Shown one piece after another: positions 11,021 to 22,460 of a DNA stretch of 64,000 bases. The stretch spans positions 148,371,577-148,435,576 of the forward strand of contig CP136065.1 of assembly GCA_032622095.1 (NCBI GenBank), read 5' to 3'. Position 1 is the first letter of the stretch, and each line of letters opens with the position of its first letter. The DNA comes from Siphonodentalium dalli. Lineage: Eukaryota; Mollusca; Scaphopoda; Gadilida; Siphonodentaliidae. Made by a program: the position numbers and the translations under genes. The notes under the pieces are model-generated. The model worked only from the letters and a program-made list of their open reading frames with translations. It made no database searches and was not told the origin of the DNA.

Positions 11021-11224
11021 TGACCTTTTTATTTCATGAAAATCAATTTTGGCATGTGTTGTAACAATAACAACAGGTGACAACCTGAACATATTTAGAA
11101 AAAAACTTGTTTCCTCCCTTATTTGAGCTGATGTTTAAGCAACAAGAAAATGAAAAATACTTTGAAAAAAGCCACACAAAGAATAGGTTGTTCGTTTACT
11201 TTTATCTTTAAATCCTCAGCCGCA

Positions 11225-12025
11225 TGACTCTTCTGGATTCATAGAAAACGGGAAGGTAATTGTAGCAGATTTTGACGCATCATATATATCTCGTTGACTT
11301 GTCAAAGGTCAAGCCATTAATATGTTTATAAATCAGTATGTTAGCTTATATGTAATTAAGGAACCAACCAAATAAGGCTATTTGCAGGCCACGGTATGAT
11401 AAATATTGTCACATAATCATTGATTTCAAAACTACTGTTTAAATATAACAGTATGTGTGTAAGGCTGATGACCCATGGTCGCAACTAATGAGTATAACTA
11501 CACAATAAGTCTTAATTAAGACTTTGCGACATATGCTTAACTGCATATCCATGGAATTTCGCATTTAGCATACGTAAAGCATACCCCTGTCTGACACAAA
11601 AGATGTATAACTTGTCTGATTTGACCCAGCATTTGACTCACAACTTGCTATTACATTGCCACTGCAACTAATTAAAATACCATCCTATGTGAGTACAATC
11701 TAACATAAATGTATATTTACCAGATATGGACCTTGCTGGTCTTGCTTGTCCAGTTTCATTTATCAAAATATTGAATGACACTTCTTGATTCATAGAAAAA
11801 CACGGAGGTAAAAATGGCAGATTTGGACGTCGAAGCACCATTTGATCTCGCTGACTTGATAAAGGTCAAGTCATCAAAAAGACAGAAATCAGTACACAAG
11901 CTTAATGGCAATTAAAGCACCAACCAACTAAGCCGGCCTATTTAAATACCCTGGTGCAACACACATGCTCAAATACACATTTCTATCAAAAATACTGTGT
12001 AAATATAACATATGGCTGATGCACC
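11225..12025. repeat. diverged direct duplication (~250 bp, spaced 550 bp)
   Basis: The segment at about 11225-11475 reappears at about 11777-12025. Shared words in order are GATTCATAGAAAA, GGAGGTAAA or GGAAGGTAA, GCAGATTT, CTCGTTGACTTG or CTCGCTGACTTG, AAAGGTCAAG, CACCAACCAA and AAATATAACA followed by GGCTGATG. Non-coding; an old tandem duplication or two copies of one interspersed repeat. Confidence 0.6.
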
Positions 12026-12377
12026 TACACGCTTGTTATTTGTAAAATCGCTACAAAAAATATACAATTTGTGCCCTTGACAAAAACTAATCACACATGA
12101 ATGGACTGCAGTGAGTTATGATATTGGTTTTAGAGTAGCACGCTGTCACTAGAATAAGATAGTCTCCATTAGTACAGTACATGATGTATATGGCGAATTA
12201 ACGTATGTTTCGCGACGAATATATCCATGCCGCTGTATGCTTCCAAATTAATTCTAGTATGATAACTTATTCAGTTTCCATGTACGTGATGACTGCATCA
12301 TATATTGCTAATAAAGGTTTATTACTTGACGTCATATCATTCACAGGACGACGAATACTGCTTGAACGACCAGCCCC

Positions 12378-12399
12378 GGGGGGGGGGGGGGGGGGGGGG
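12378..12399. repeat. 22-base G homopolymer
   Basis: An unbroken G run preceded by CCCC, one of several long G or C tracts in the window (also at 46681, 48321, 60515, 62027 and 62199). Open frames reading through it as poly-glycine or poly-proline are artefacts. Confidence 0.9.
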
Positions 12400-12937
12400 C
12401 GGACAAATGCGACTGTGGACCGAGGTTTGTTGGTTCCTGTTGTCAGAAGCCTCCACTGGGTAAGGATAGAGACAATATAATATGAATAGTGCGTGACAAG
12501 TAGTGGAGCAACCACACATGATGTGCCTCAAATTTGCCTTTTTTCGGCGACATAACGCTAATAATAATGTATGTAACATCAGGCAGTGGTCGGAGACATG
12601 ACACGACATGTCGTGGATTGTAAAATCTTGTCTGGGTTATCGTCATGACTTCTTCATTTTTCGTTTTTATTAAGCTGACCAACGAAATTTATCTACATGA
12701 AATTATTACACTTAAATCACATGCGAATTCTTCGTAAGTAGTGAAGTAGTTACTTTCATTTTTTATCGCGATATATTCATTTCCAATTTTTTGCAATCTC
12801 CACACGGTTGCTAACAGGAAGTCACGTGACAATTTCTCCAAAATCTATACCCGCGATCTTGAAAAATCACTGATTGATATTGAAAAAATTATATAACGTC
12901 ATTCGCCTGCCTTAGGTATAAGCACCATTGGTGGTTG

Positions 12938-13083
12938 CTATAACTCTTCGGAGTAGTGTACGGTTTTCCTCCTCGAGTGTGACGCGGAGGATTATTGTTA
13001 CGGTGCGCCAGCCGAGTGAAAATAATCCTCGCATCTCATGAGAGGAGAAAACCAATACGCCACTCAGAACAGTTGAGTTGTGT
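12938..13083. repeat. fold-back repeat ending in AACTC/GAGTT
   Basis: Left arm (12938-13000) and right arm (13020-13083) pair imperfectly: CGGTTTTCCTCCTCGAG with CTCATGAGAGGAGAAAACC, and GCGGAGGATTATT with AATAATCCTCGC. The loop is about GTTACGGTGCGCCAGCC. Likely a MITE-like hairpin. Confidence 0.5.
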
Positions 13084-13089
13084 GTTTAT

Positions 13090-15240
13090 TATATGTTCTA
13101 TACCACATTGTTACGACCAGACAACAATGAAACACACCTAATACGTTCTTAAAAGTACAACCAACACCACCAGCCATGTATGTTAAAATAAGGTGCAAGG
13201 ATAATGAATGCCGCAACAATTGACGTCAAGACGCCGGGCTGATAGTAGGATAACATTTCGAGAGTAGGATAACGCGTTCGGTCTTTTTGGAGTGGGGATA
13301 TGATTTATATGATCACATAAACAAGCTGATGAAAATATAATAAATAGATGTGCAATAACTGCCACCAGTGTGGGCATGTGAAATAAAACTTATGCAAGCA
13401 ATATATTTTGTACTGATCTGTGAATACAGATTATCTGCGATATTTGCAAAGAGTTTTGTCGTAAGTCTAATCTGTTGACATGCGGATGTCACATTTTGTC
13501 AAAACGAGTTTGTGTGTAATGCATACATTGCCCAATGGGAACTGGTCATTATGTCAGTATATTCTTATTGACATGAATATCGACTAGCTGAAATTTTGAG
13601 AAAAGATCAGACCTTATAAGCCAATGTCTGAAGTACATGTAATTGTGTTGGAATGTGGAATAAAGGCTAAACGATATCATTCCTGCTGCCTGAGTAATGA
13701 AATAGTGAAAAAAAAAATTCAAGTTGAGTAAAATATCAGCCAACTGAATAGCTACACAGCTCCGCTATGTGCCTAATGGGAGTGTTAAGCTTGGTGCTGC
13801 ATAAACTGTTATTTTGTTACTAATAGAGACATAAACATACTACGAACTGATGCAGCAGTAATCACAGTATACAACTAGGTTGTATTTAAGGTTCCAACCA
13901 ATATAATAGATTGTCATCAACCACAATGTACTTACTGAAACTCACTGTAATAAGAACAATAACTGTCTTATTTAAAGTTATTGCAGCAAGCAAAATCACA
14001 CGAATTGAGTTAGCTGAAAACTGAAAATAATCCCATGACAAGTTTGGGGATATTCGTTACTTCGTTAAAGTGAATTGTATACTTCCAGATATCCCACGTA
14101 TTACTGCAATAAATAAGTTTATGGTACCAATTGGAAGTTGAGAGATGCAATTCTTATTATTATCATTAGACTTCCGCTCAAACCTTAGTTTTGAATGTAT
14201 AGGTCAAATGAAGAATAGCCAATTTCAAAATAGTCGGTGCTGTTGTATTTTGTTATATTTGTATATCTTATTGGCAATAATTTATGATAGCCCATGATAA
14301 TCCACGTGGATTTTCGGTGCATCTATTCTGGATATTATACTGGAACACATTAGGCGTATGAATTGTGATCCTTCGTATATCCCGGAATTTTTAATGACAT
14401 TTAACTTCCATCGGACATAGATATGGTTGTTTTGGGGGGTTGGTGGTGTCTATATATATAGGTCACTATGTGATTTCCCAGTGGCATTTGGCCCTCTATC
14501 TGATATATCCGCTAGAAATAAAACTAACAATTGCGGCGTTATATAAACAAGAATATATCGCGAGCCGTGTATCTGTATCTATTATTGCGGGTGTCAGCCT
14601 TTATTTTATACAAATCAATCAGGGAAGTCCTATTCAGATGGCTCCAAATGGGTCTAATATGTGTAACTATATACAGGGAAGAAAATGGTGAGGCTAGAAT
14701 TTTATAGTGACGCTGTTGATGTCGGGGACAAATAAGGGGATTTAACACAGTCGATATGAAGAGTCTAGTCGAATGGTCTAAATATATATATATATATACT
14801 TTTATTTCCTCCAATTATAGGAGAGCCATACATTATGAATACAATTACATTAAGAATTGAACAGAAACATAGAACTTATACGGTGTTAGTATGAATTGAA
14901 CAATGGCGAGAAGCACGCACACACACACATTCATACAGTGTTAGTATAGCTCTCACGCTCGATGATATATGTGCCTATATATACATCAATATGCTTTACG
15001 CACACGATAGCAACAGCACAGTAATTTTTTTGTAATATGCGGACATGTGGATCCTGAAAACCTGTTTCCATTACCACCATAAGAAAAAAATCGAGAGTAT
15101 ACTATAATCTATGAGTGATGCAGAAAATGATCTGTCTTATATTAGATAGCAATATTGCATCATTCCAATTTCCACGCGTGTGCTGGCGTGAGACAATAAT
15201 TGTGACGTTTACGCATGAGTTAGTCGTAGCCGAACAATAA
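13090..15240. other. AT-rich intergenic sequence, possibly including the LINE 3' end
   Basis: No supported gene. Small frames (60-90 codons) lack motifs. Short TA tracts occur at 14450 and 14783. The part nearest 15,240 probably includes the 3' untranslated region of the minus-strand LINE, but no poly(A) or tandem 3' tail could be fixed. Confidence 0.35.
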
Positions 15241-15245
15241 AGTGG

Positions 15246-16094
15246 TCAATTGCAGCGTGCTATGTATTTTGTCCACAATTCGAATGAAGATCGGACCATA
15301 AATACCGTTAGTTCATGTACACGTGTGTGGGAAACGATACATCTAATATCGGTTGATAAACAACCTAAGAATGCCATCGACTGCTCTTGAATAGGTAGAG
15401 AATCAATATGTGTGAAAAACGGTACGCCAAGCATATCAATGATATCGTACCATACTTGTATTCTCTGATCGGACGTTGCAGAACATGCCAAAATAGCGTG
15501 TTCAACAATGTTGCTGAACGTAGAATTGCATACCTTACAATTACCAGGTTCTGGAGATGTGATTTTGGTCAACAGCTGGCCCACGAGTAGGAATTTATGC
15601 TTTTCACAGTTGATAATTCTACATGAGCGCCATAGTTGGGCTGGCAAAAGGCAGTTGTGACTTTTGTTGAATGCCGTTAATGGTTGGTCGCCTCTCAGGC
15701 GGTTTTCTAGCTCAATTTTGTTGTTATAGTTGATCTGCTGTGTAACAAGGGTTTTCCATTGACTTTTAGTTGGAAACTGACCATGTGGGGCATAGTCTAC
15801 AATATACGATGTGAGATTGTATTCATTTGCCAATATATGTACGTCTGTTAAAAAAGAGGCAACGTTTGGTGTTTGGTTAGATGTTTGGTTCGATACAAGG
15901 TTGTCGTTCAAGCGCGCAATGAAAATGTCCTTTGCAGCTCTCCCGTCTGCAGTTCTACACAGATTGCCAAAGAAACAGAGTTTTCGCTTGTTTATAAAGG
16001 AAGCGAGAGAGCTTAACCCAAGTAAGCCTTGGACAACGTCAGTGCGAGCCCTAAATGAAAACCCTTGGATACGTTTCAGACAGAATCTGTGCAC
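15246..16094 (-). pseudogene. LINE ORF2 C-terminal region with CCHC-type zinc motif
   Basis: A 282-codon open segment downstream of the RT thumb. A CX2CX9HX4C motif (CKVCNSTFSNIVEHAILAC) lies around residues 187-205, the C-terminal zinc-knuckle-like element seen in CR1/Jockey-group LINEs. The preceding text (GLSSLASFINKRKLCFFGNL) is typical of the region after the RT in these elements. The frame is separated from the RT frame by about 195 bp containing stops and a frame change, so it is not translatable as one protein today. The start is not a true initiation codon but a break point. Confidence 0.75.
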
Positions 16095-16288
16095 ACGTTC
16101 TAATGAAGTTATGTTAGTTTGAGATAAGCCTCACATGAGTTCCACCCCATATAATCCCTTTGGTAATACGATTGATTTGTAGATTATTTAGCAGCTAAGA
16201 GGTGTGATACCACCTGCATACATCCCTGCATTGCTCAGCATAAGATAGACTGAGCGAATTTTCTGAATTGTATGATCAACGAATTGAT

Positions 16289-17326
16289 TTATATGAGCAT
16301 TTTTATGCAGGGGATGCCCAAATGAGTGACGCTTTCTGTTTCATATATTGGCTTCTCGTTTAATGTCCAAGTATTTTTTGTGCGAGATTTTGATGACGCG
16401 CCAGATTCGTTGAAAACGATCACCTTACACTTTTCCTGGTTATACTGGTACCGCCATTTTTGACTGAACTTTCCACAAATATCACATAGTAGTTGAAGGC
16501 CATTTGCGGTTAGAGATAATAGCGTCATATCGTCGGCCTGTGTTGGTGAAGCACAATTGATGGAACCCAATTTCATCCCTAACTGTGAGTTCTCTAGTTC
16601 AGTTAATAATTCGTTTATAAATAGCATATACAATACAGGGGTTAATATGGTACCTTGTCTTGTACCTTGGCTAATATCAAATGTTCTTGAGTTTGCATTG
16701 TTGAATCTGACGACGCATTTGAAACCATTAAGTAGAGTGTCAAACAATAGAAATATCTTGCCGCAAAAACCACGATTATATAACTTGAATAGTAGTCCGT
16801 CTATCCACACTGTGTCGAAAGCTTTTCTGACATCAAGGAAGCATGTGTATAACGGACTGTGTAATTCACTGGTATATGTGAAACATTCGTTTAAAACAAA
16901 TGATGAGTGAAGACAGCTGACTTCTTTCTGAAAGCCGTTTTGCAAAGGGTGAACACGAATGAGCTCAGGTGTGTGTGTTTCTAGGCGCGTGAGTATAACT
17001 TTTTCCAAGACTTTATATAATACTGGGAGAAGAGTGATTGCTCTGTAGCTGTCGAACACCTTTTTCGGTTTTGCCCCACCTTTATATAAAGGGATTATCA
17101 CGCCAATTTTTGCCTGGTGTGGGATGTGATTGAGTTCCATCATCATCGACAGCATATATGCTACAGACGTAATGAGACTTTCGCCTCCATGAATAAAGTG
17201 TTCATATGAAAGTGAATCGTGACCTGGAGCTTTGACTTTGCCGGCGTGTTTTAATGCATTGTGCACTTCTTCTGGAGTTATTTCATTTCGGCCAATTTGG
17301 CCGGTTACTTCATGTGACTTTTTCAT
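16289..17326 (-). pseudogene. LINE reverse transcriptase domain
   Basis: 345 codons cover the RT fingers and palm. Visible motifs are KAPGHDSLSYEHF (residues 32-44), FLDVRKAFD with the first catalytic Asp (163-171), SQGTRQGTILTPVLY (219-233) and QADDM (263-267), in which the usual Tyr/Phe before ADD is Gln. THLGIP (334-339) marks the thumb. The frame then shifts after HLG and stops at IKMLI. The N-terminus coincides with the end of the 3.4-kb insertion: the GGCCAATTTGGCC palindrome lies between the first Met and EITPEEV. RT copies the element RNA by target-primed reverse transcription. This copy looks inactive. Confidence 0.85.
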
Positions 17327-18003
17327 CTGACGTGTGTGTCGGATAATTGATCTGGAGGATTTATGTAAATGTTAGCCCAAACTACATTTCCAAGTAACGA
17401 TGGTTTTGTTGTTTATTTTGAGGAATAATACCGCGTCAGATGAATTCAGCCCAAATATGTTAACAGTTGTCGTGTCAAACATTCGGCAGTAGGTTAGCGT
17501 TATTTAGTATTTGTGGATGTCCTTTAACATGGGGGAAATAGACTACTGCGCTTGAACGAGCATGTGAATTTGTCGTTTTTAATGTACAGCAACTTGATAA
17601 TCAATAACAGAGGCATTCTCTGTCAAATATGGTCGCTCTATTTACGGTATTAATTGCGGAACTTTCTAAAGTAAACTACGCGTAAACGGATACATACGGT
17701 AAATTCTAGAATGTGCCGGAATCGGCCTAATCGCCCCAGGGCCAACTCGCCCAGTCGACGTGTGTCAATTCGGTACCTACTATAACATGTACCCGAGTCC
17801 GATACGGAATAAAAGATGTATACGGGTGTTATATAGCGTTTGGTCCGTTGTTTCTCAATGAATATTATTGAAATTTGGTGTATATGTCCGGGCTGGGACA
17901 TGAAATACAACAACGTTTGAATTGTTTTTAAATTTACAAATTTGTTGATTTTATTCAATTTGTTTTCGTTCTGAAAACACACTATAAAGTGTATATAATA
18001 TAA

Positions 18004-18305
18004 TAACGAACACGAGACATACATAATTTATAAACTGTTAACAAAAGATATCAAATTCAATACATGACAAAGATGACTCAGTGGAGTTTATAAAGTGAAC
18101 ATAAAAACATTGAGGTAAGCATCTTTTTAAGGAATGCAACTTTATTTAATGATAATAAACACATAAATTAAAATAACAAACATGAGACATACATGATTTA
18201 TAAACTGTTAACAAAAGATATCAAACTCAATACATGACAAAGATGACTCAGTGAAGTTTATAAAGTGAACATAAAAATATTAAGGTAAGAATCTTTTTAA
18301 GCATT
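18004..18305. repeat. 172-bp direct repeat pair inside the 3.4-kb element
   Basis: Two units beginning about 18004 (ACGAACACGAGACATACATA) and 18176 (ACAAACATGAGACATAC) share AATACATGACAAAGATGACT, CAGTGRAGTTTATAAAGTGA and a CTTTTTAAG end. The same pair is present in the second copy at about 41963 and 42133. Confidence 0.75.
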
Positions 18306-19744
18306 ACTAAACCGTTTAGCACAGACCACAGTCCACTTCACTCATCCGATCATCACCAAACTTCATATTTATCTTGATATTGATCTATCAGATGAGAGCT
18401 ATCAAATATTTTTTTAATTTCAAAGGAAAAAAATGGTCGCCAGCGGCCATATTGCATTTACGTTATATTTTATCGCGTCATGTCGATATCTAGTATTACT
18501 TAGAAATTTCACCTTTCCAGATTCATAATTGCTCCATTGACTGTAACAGATGAAATTATTCCCCTCTTCGGATAGAGTGTCACTGAAACTTTATTTTGTC
18601 AGACTGTCTGTATAATCACTGATTATATATGGCAATAATCTGTAATAAGATGTAGCACTATTTTATTTTATATTTACATGCAGTGCTGTTTTTATACATC
18701 AATTCTAATCCCCCTAGATCATCATGTGATCGATCATACATCGCGCGAGGACCTGGTTGAATTAAGGGGGGTTTTATGGATCACTTCTGTCCTCAAGCTA
18801 GATTATACTTATGACATTTAATGGCATGTTACTAACGTGGAGGGTTAGATATGCTTGAGAAACCACCACTCTTTAATTCACACCAAGTTCTCAGCTGTCA
18901 TGTTCGGATATTAGAACCCATAGCCATGATATATGGTTTATTTTGTGTATACTAGTAATATAGTTATTTTCAGTACCTTTATATACCAGTAAGTACTGTG
19001 TATAACAATGCATATAAATTAATCCATGTATACATGTATATTGATTCAACGGATTCAGTGGTTTTGTCCATCAGTCTATCAAATTTGCGGGGAAAACATG
19101 GCCACAAGCAGTACACCCTGCTAAATTTCGAATTTGAATCAATTGGCGCACCCTGCAGCCAGCTTTTATTGGAGAACTTTTTCTTATGTGGATATTTTGG
19201 GTCACCGCTAGATGTGAGCCATATTTTGTTCTCAAACTGTCCTTGTGAAGACATCACTGCCAGCGGTGATCTTCAATTTTACTATTTTTATGGCTAAATA
19301 ATTTGGTTGATCCTACAGACGACACCCCTTGTCCGATCGTCATCAGATTCCACAATTATCTTCTGGATAACCAGGGTGAGAGTAATCTAATTTTCCCGAA
19401 TTTCGTTAAAAAACATTACCACAGGCAGCAATTTGGTATCTTACTCTTTGATCCTCTTTTGCATGACTGAATTGTTTAGCAACTGTACAGACATATCCCT
19501 CATCTGGTTTTTATATACACGTATATCTCTTCATGCGGATAGCCAGTATTACGTAGGTACTCCAACTTTCTGCATTCCTGTCATCATTTGAAATATAAAT
19601 ATTTACCTGATACATGCACCCTTCAAAATTTGTTTCGTCGTATCTATTTTAATGACCCGTATGGTAATATTGATACAGATATATTTGTCAAACATTTCTT
19701 TGTACAATATACAGGTATTTAGTTTGTAACTAAATCTAGAAATA

Positions 19745-20640
19745 TATAATAGTAGCTCGTGGACCCCACTTCGTCCGGGATGTTCCCCTCTGATTTTCGG
19801 AGAAATGCGCGATTTAACCTTGAATTGACTATTTTAAAGGTGAAGGTCATGTCGGGGTCACGATTTGACCCGTCCAAAACACTCCCCGGACAAAAGTCAC
19901 GACAAAAGTACCCGTCGAAATCCGCCCGGCTTTATACCCGATTTGACCTTGAATTGACAATTTTGAATGTCAAGATCAGGTCATGGTCATGATTTGACCC
20001 ACCCGAAACACTCCTGGGACAAAAGTAACAGTAGGTATCAAATTTCGTTGAAATACTTCCGTTTTACCAGATTTGACCTTGAATTGATCTTTTTGAATGT
20101 CAAAGTCAGGTCGGGATCAAGATTTGACCCGTCCAAAATACTCCCTGGAAATAATTACCCCTAGGTATCAAATTTCGTCAAATCTGTCCGGCAGTTTTCC
20201 CGGCCATAGCTAACAGACAAACAGACAGACAAATGTCCAAAATATATATTAAACTAGCTGATGTACTCGACTTCATTCGGGCTAGTTAGGGATTTTTTTT
20301 GTGATGGCCTCCATCTGGACAGTACCCAGTATATACAGCGTCTGGCCAAACTATTGTTCAATTGGTCCAGAAACATGCCTATATCAGCACGTTCGAGAAC
20401 ATGGTCCCACGTGAAATTGGACCCGTCCATATTGCTCCCGGGATCGAAGTAGTCCTACACACAAATGTTTAGTCGGATCGGTCAAGGTCCAGAAACATGC
20501 CTATGAGCGAGGTCAAGTTGACACGTTAAATACCAAATTCGAGCAGTGTTAGAGTCTATAACACATACACACATGCATTCACGCATACACACATACATAC
20601 ATACATACATACATACAGACAGGTGTTTCAAAATGTATAA
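19745..20640. repeat. three ~130-bp TTGACCTTGAATTGA units plus a second module ending in (CATA)n
   Basis: Three units starting near 19810, 19940 and 20072 share GATTTRACCTTGAATTGA, TTTTGAATGTCAARRTCAGG and TTTGACCCRYCC. From about 20253 a second module begins ACTAGCTGATGTACTCGACT and ends with a CATA microsatellite (20590-20618). The second module is related, in inverse orientation, to 50150-50660. Copy 2 lacks about 180 bp across the junction of the two modules. Confidence 0.65.
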
Positions 20641-20672
20641 TCGATAGCTACAACAATTCTATGGTAGATAGT

Positions 20673-22133
20673 TCACGGCCGACCTGATGCATGCATCTTA
20701 GTTTTCTTGTAACATAATATGGCGTCAATTTCTTCTGAGCATTGTGTATTAATTATTTGTGAGACGGAATAAGTGACATATCTAAAATGCTCGTGATCAA
20801 AATTTTCTGAGTCAAACTTGGAGTACAGAGATTCAAAGTAATCGGCCCATGCATTTATTACATCATCGGGCTCTCGCAGATGATTACCATCCACTTCGAA
20901 AAGATTATGTGAAGGGTCTTCTGTCGATTACGATTGCCATTGAAAGCCCTGAAGAAATTATTAATATTTGACTCTGCCATATGATCTACTCTGTCGTCCA
21001 TTTGTCTTAGAAAATTTTCATTCGCTTTTCTATGCTCACGTCGGAAAAGGCATTTTGCATCCTTGTAATTTCTGTAGTCAGGATGTGTGTTGTCATGTGG
21101 TTTACCGGAAATGATCCAAATATTGCGGTAGTGTTTCATAGCTTTGTGCAGCTGTTTTAGGTTATCATTCCAGTAAGGCTTTAAGTGTCGTTTAAATGAT
21201 GTGACTGGGACAAACACTTCAGCTGCGTCAGTAACTGCATATATGACTTTGTTGTAGAATGCATTGAGGTCTTCCTTGGACGTAATTGAATGTGGTGGTA
21301 GACTGCCGCCTATTTGGGCCTGATAATGTATGATGTTCTCGCTTGCTGATTCAAATTTCCTCCAGTTAGGTTTTATTTGAGCGGATGTTAGGCTATGGTC
21401 GTTGGCGCTTTCGCCGTATGATATGCTCATGACGATAGGGCGATGATTTGAGACCTTAATTGGGAGTCACTCAAGACCTCAATTTTAGATATTCTCGACA
21501 TGTCTTGTGTCGGTACAAGAATGTGGTCGATTATGCTACCTCCATTTCCATTGGGCGCAACAAATGTTTCGGTTAATCCCCTGCAAAGAGGGCTTGAATT
21601 TGCTGAGAAGAATTTGCTATCATTCACAAATGTGGAGAATGACCTATTTCTGGCGTCTGAAGATTACCATTGAAGTCTCCCATCAAGATCAAATGCCCCA
21701 ACGAGGAGTAACTGCTTATTATATCTGAGAGAAATTTGATATAGTCTCTGTAAAATTCGACAGCGTAGTTGGTACATGGCATGTATACCTGAAAAATGTA
21801 GATATATACCCCCGGTCTGAGCCTAAACTGTATGCCACAAATGCGATCGTCGGACATGTCTAAAATTGTTATCTTTCTGTTATGCTCGGTTTTCCATAGA
21901 AGGGCGACACCTCCTTTGTATCTTCCGCGTTGCATAGGTACACGTTGAGTTGCATCACAAACTGCGTGAAAACGATAATTTGGATCAACTGATTCCAGAA
22001 AGTGAGCGTTATGTTCGTGGAGCCAGTGTTCTGATATCCCACATATATCGGTATTTTGAGTTAACAACATATTACTGAGATAACTGCTGCTGGAGAGCAA
22101 TCCGGTACAATTCCACGTAACAACATTCAGCAT
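20673..22133 (-). pseudogene. LINE ORF2 N-terminal apurinic endonuclease and linker, frameshifted
   Basis: From the ATG at 22133 the endonuclease/exonuclease/phosphatase fold is clear: VVTWNCTG (N-terminal Asn), ICGISEHWL (metal-binding Glu), YMPC and LMGDFNGNL (Asp and Asn). The frame breaks near 21,640, resumes with SIIDHILVP (about 21,540; the final Asp-His block) and breaks again near 21,430, where a frame reading HRPIVMSISY follows. The linker to 20858 (LKPYWNDNLKQLHKAMKHYR) and a last open piece (20894-20673) lead towards the RT, ending where the 3.4-kb repeat begins. The endonuclease nicks target DNA to prime reverse transcription. Several frameshifts make this copy defective. Confidence 0.8.
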
Positions 22134-22250
22134 GCCCGCAAAAATTGGATTGACTTACAAACAAAATTAATAGGAGCATGCGACCAAAGGTAGCTGAGAA
22201 TATAGAGAGATATATATATAACAAGTACAATGAATAGTTGTGCCTATAAT

Positions 22251-22460
22251 TTACGTGCGTGTGTTGGTATCATTGGAAATCCATTCTGTGCACGTGACTC
22301 CTTTTGGGAAGCAGTCAGGGCCTCTACAGTAGGTACTATATGAAACACCAACGTTAATTAGGGCTGATATTTGGCCGTTGCTGCGAGATCTGAAAACATG
22401 AACAATTGTGAATTTAACATGTGCGTCGATCAAAAATTTGGCCAGAATTTGAGAGTTCAT
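22251..22460 (-). CDS. short LINE frame overlapping the ORF1 stop (ATGA)
   Basis: 69 codons. Its ATG overlaps the ORF1 TGA in an ATGA, an arrangement some non-LTR elements use for termination-reinitiation. It ends 118 bp before the endonuclease ATG, with stops between. It may be the true N-terminus of ORF2 now cut off, or chance. No domain was recognised; cysteines occur near the end (YCRGPDCFPKGVTC). Confidence 0.35.
   Translation of the reverse strand: MNSQILAKFLIDAHVKFTIVHVFRSRSNGQISALINVGVSYSTYCRGPDCFPKGVTCTEWISNDTNTRT

Larger units (their letters stand above)
17285..20711. mobile_element. 3.4-kb non-coding repeat, copy 1, inserted in the LINE
   Basis: This 3,427-bp segment matches 41261-44537 end to end and in the same orientation; homology starts at ATTTCGGCCAATTTGGCCGG and stops at TTTTCTTGTA. 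Outside those points one copy is flanked by LINE coding sequence and the other by an intron. The ends carry short palindromes (GGCCAATTTGGCC left, GATGCATGCATC right) but no terminal inverted repeats, and no clear target duplication. It contains internal direct repeats (172-bp and about 130-bp periods) and no coding capacity. A Helentron-like non-autonomous element is possible but unproven. Confidence 0.75.

Noticed and set aside
12205-12682. Poly-glycine/poly-proline frames around 12.4 kb
   Set aside because: Created by the 22-base G run; flanking codons show no protein-like pattern.
17285-20711. Terminal inverted repeats on the 3.4-kb repeat
   Set aside because: The end sequences compared by eye in both orientations do not match; only separate small palindromes occur at each end.
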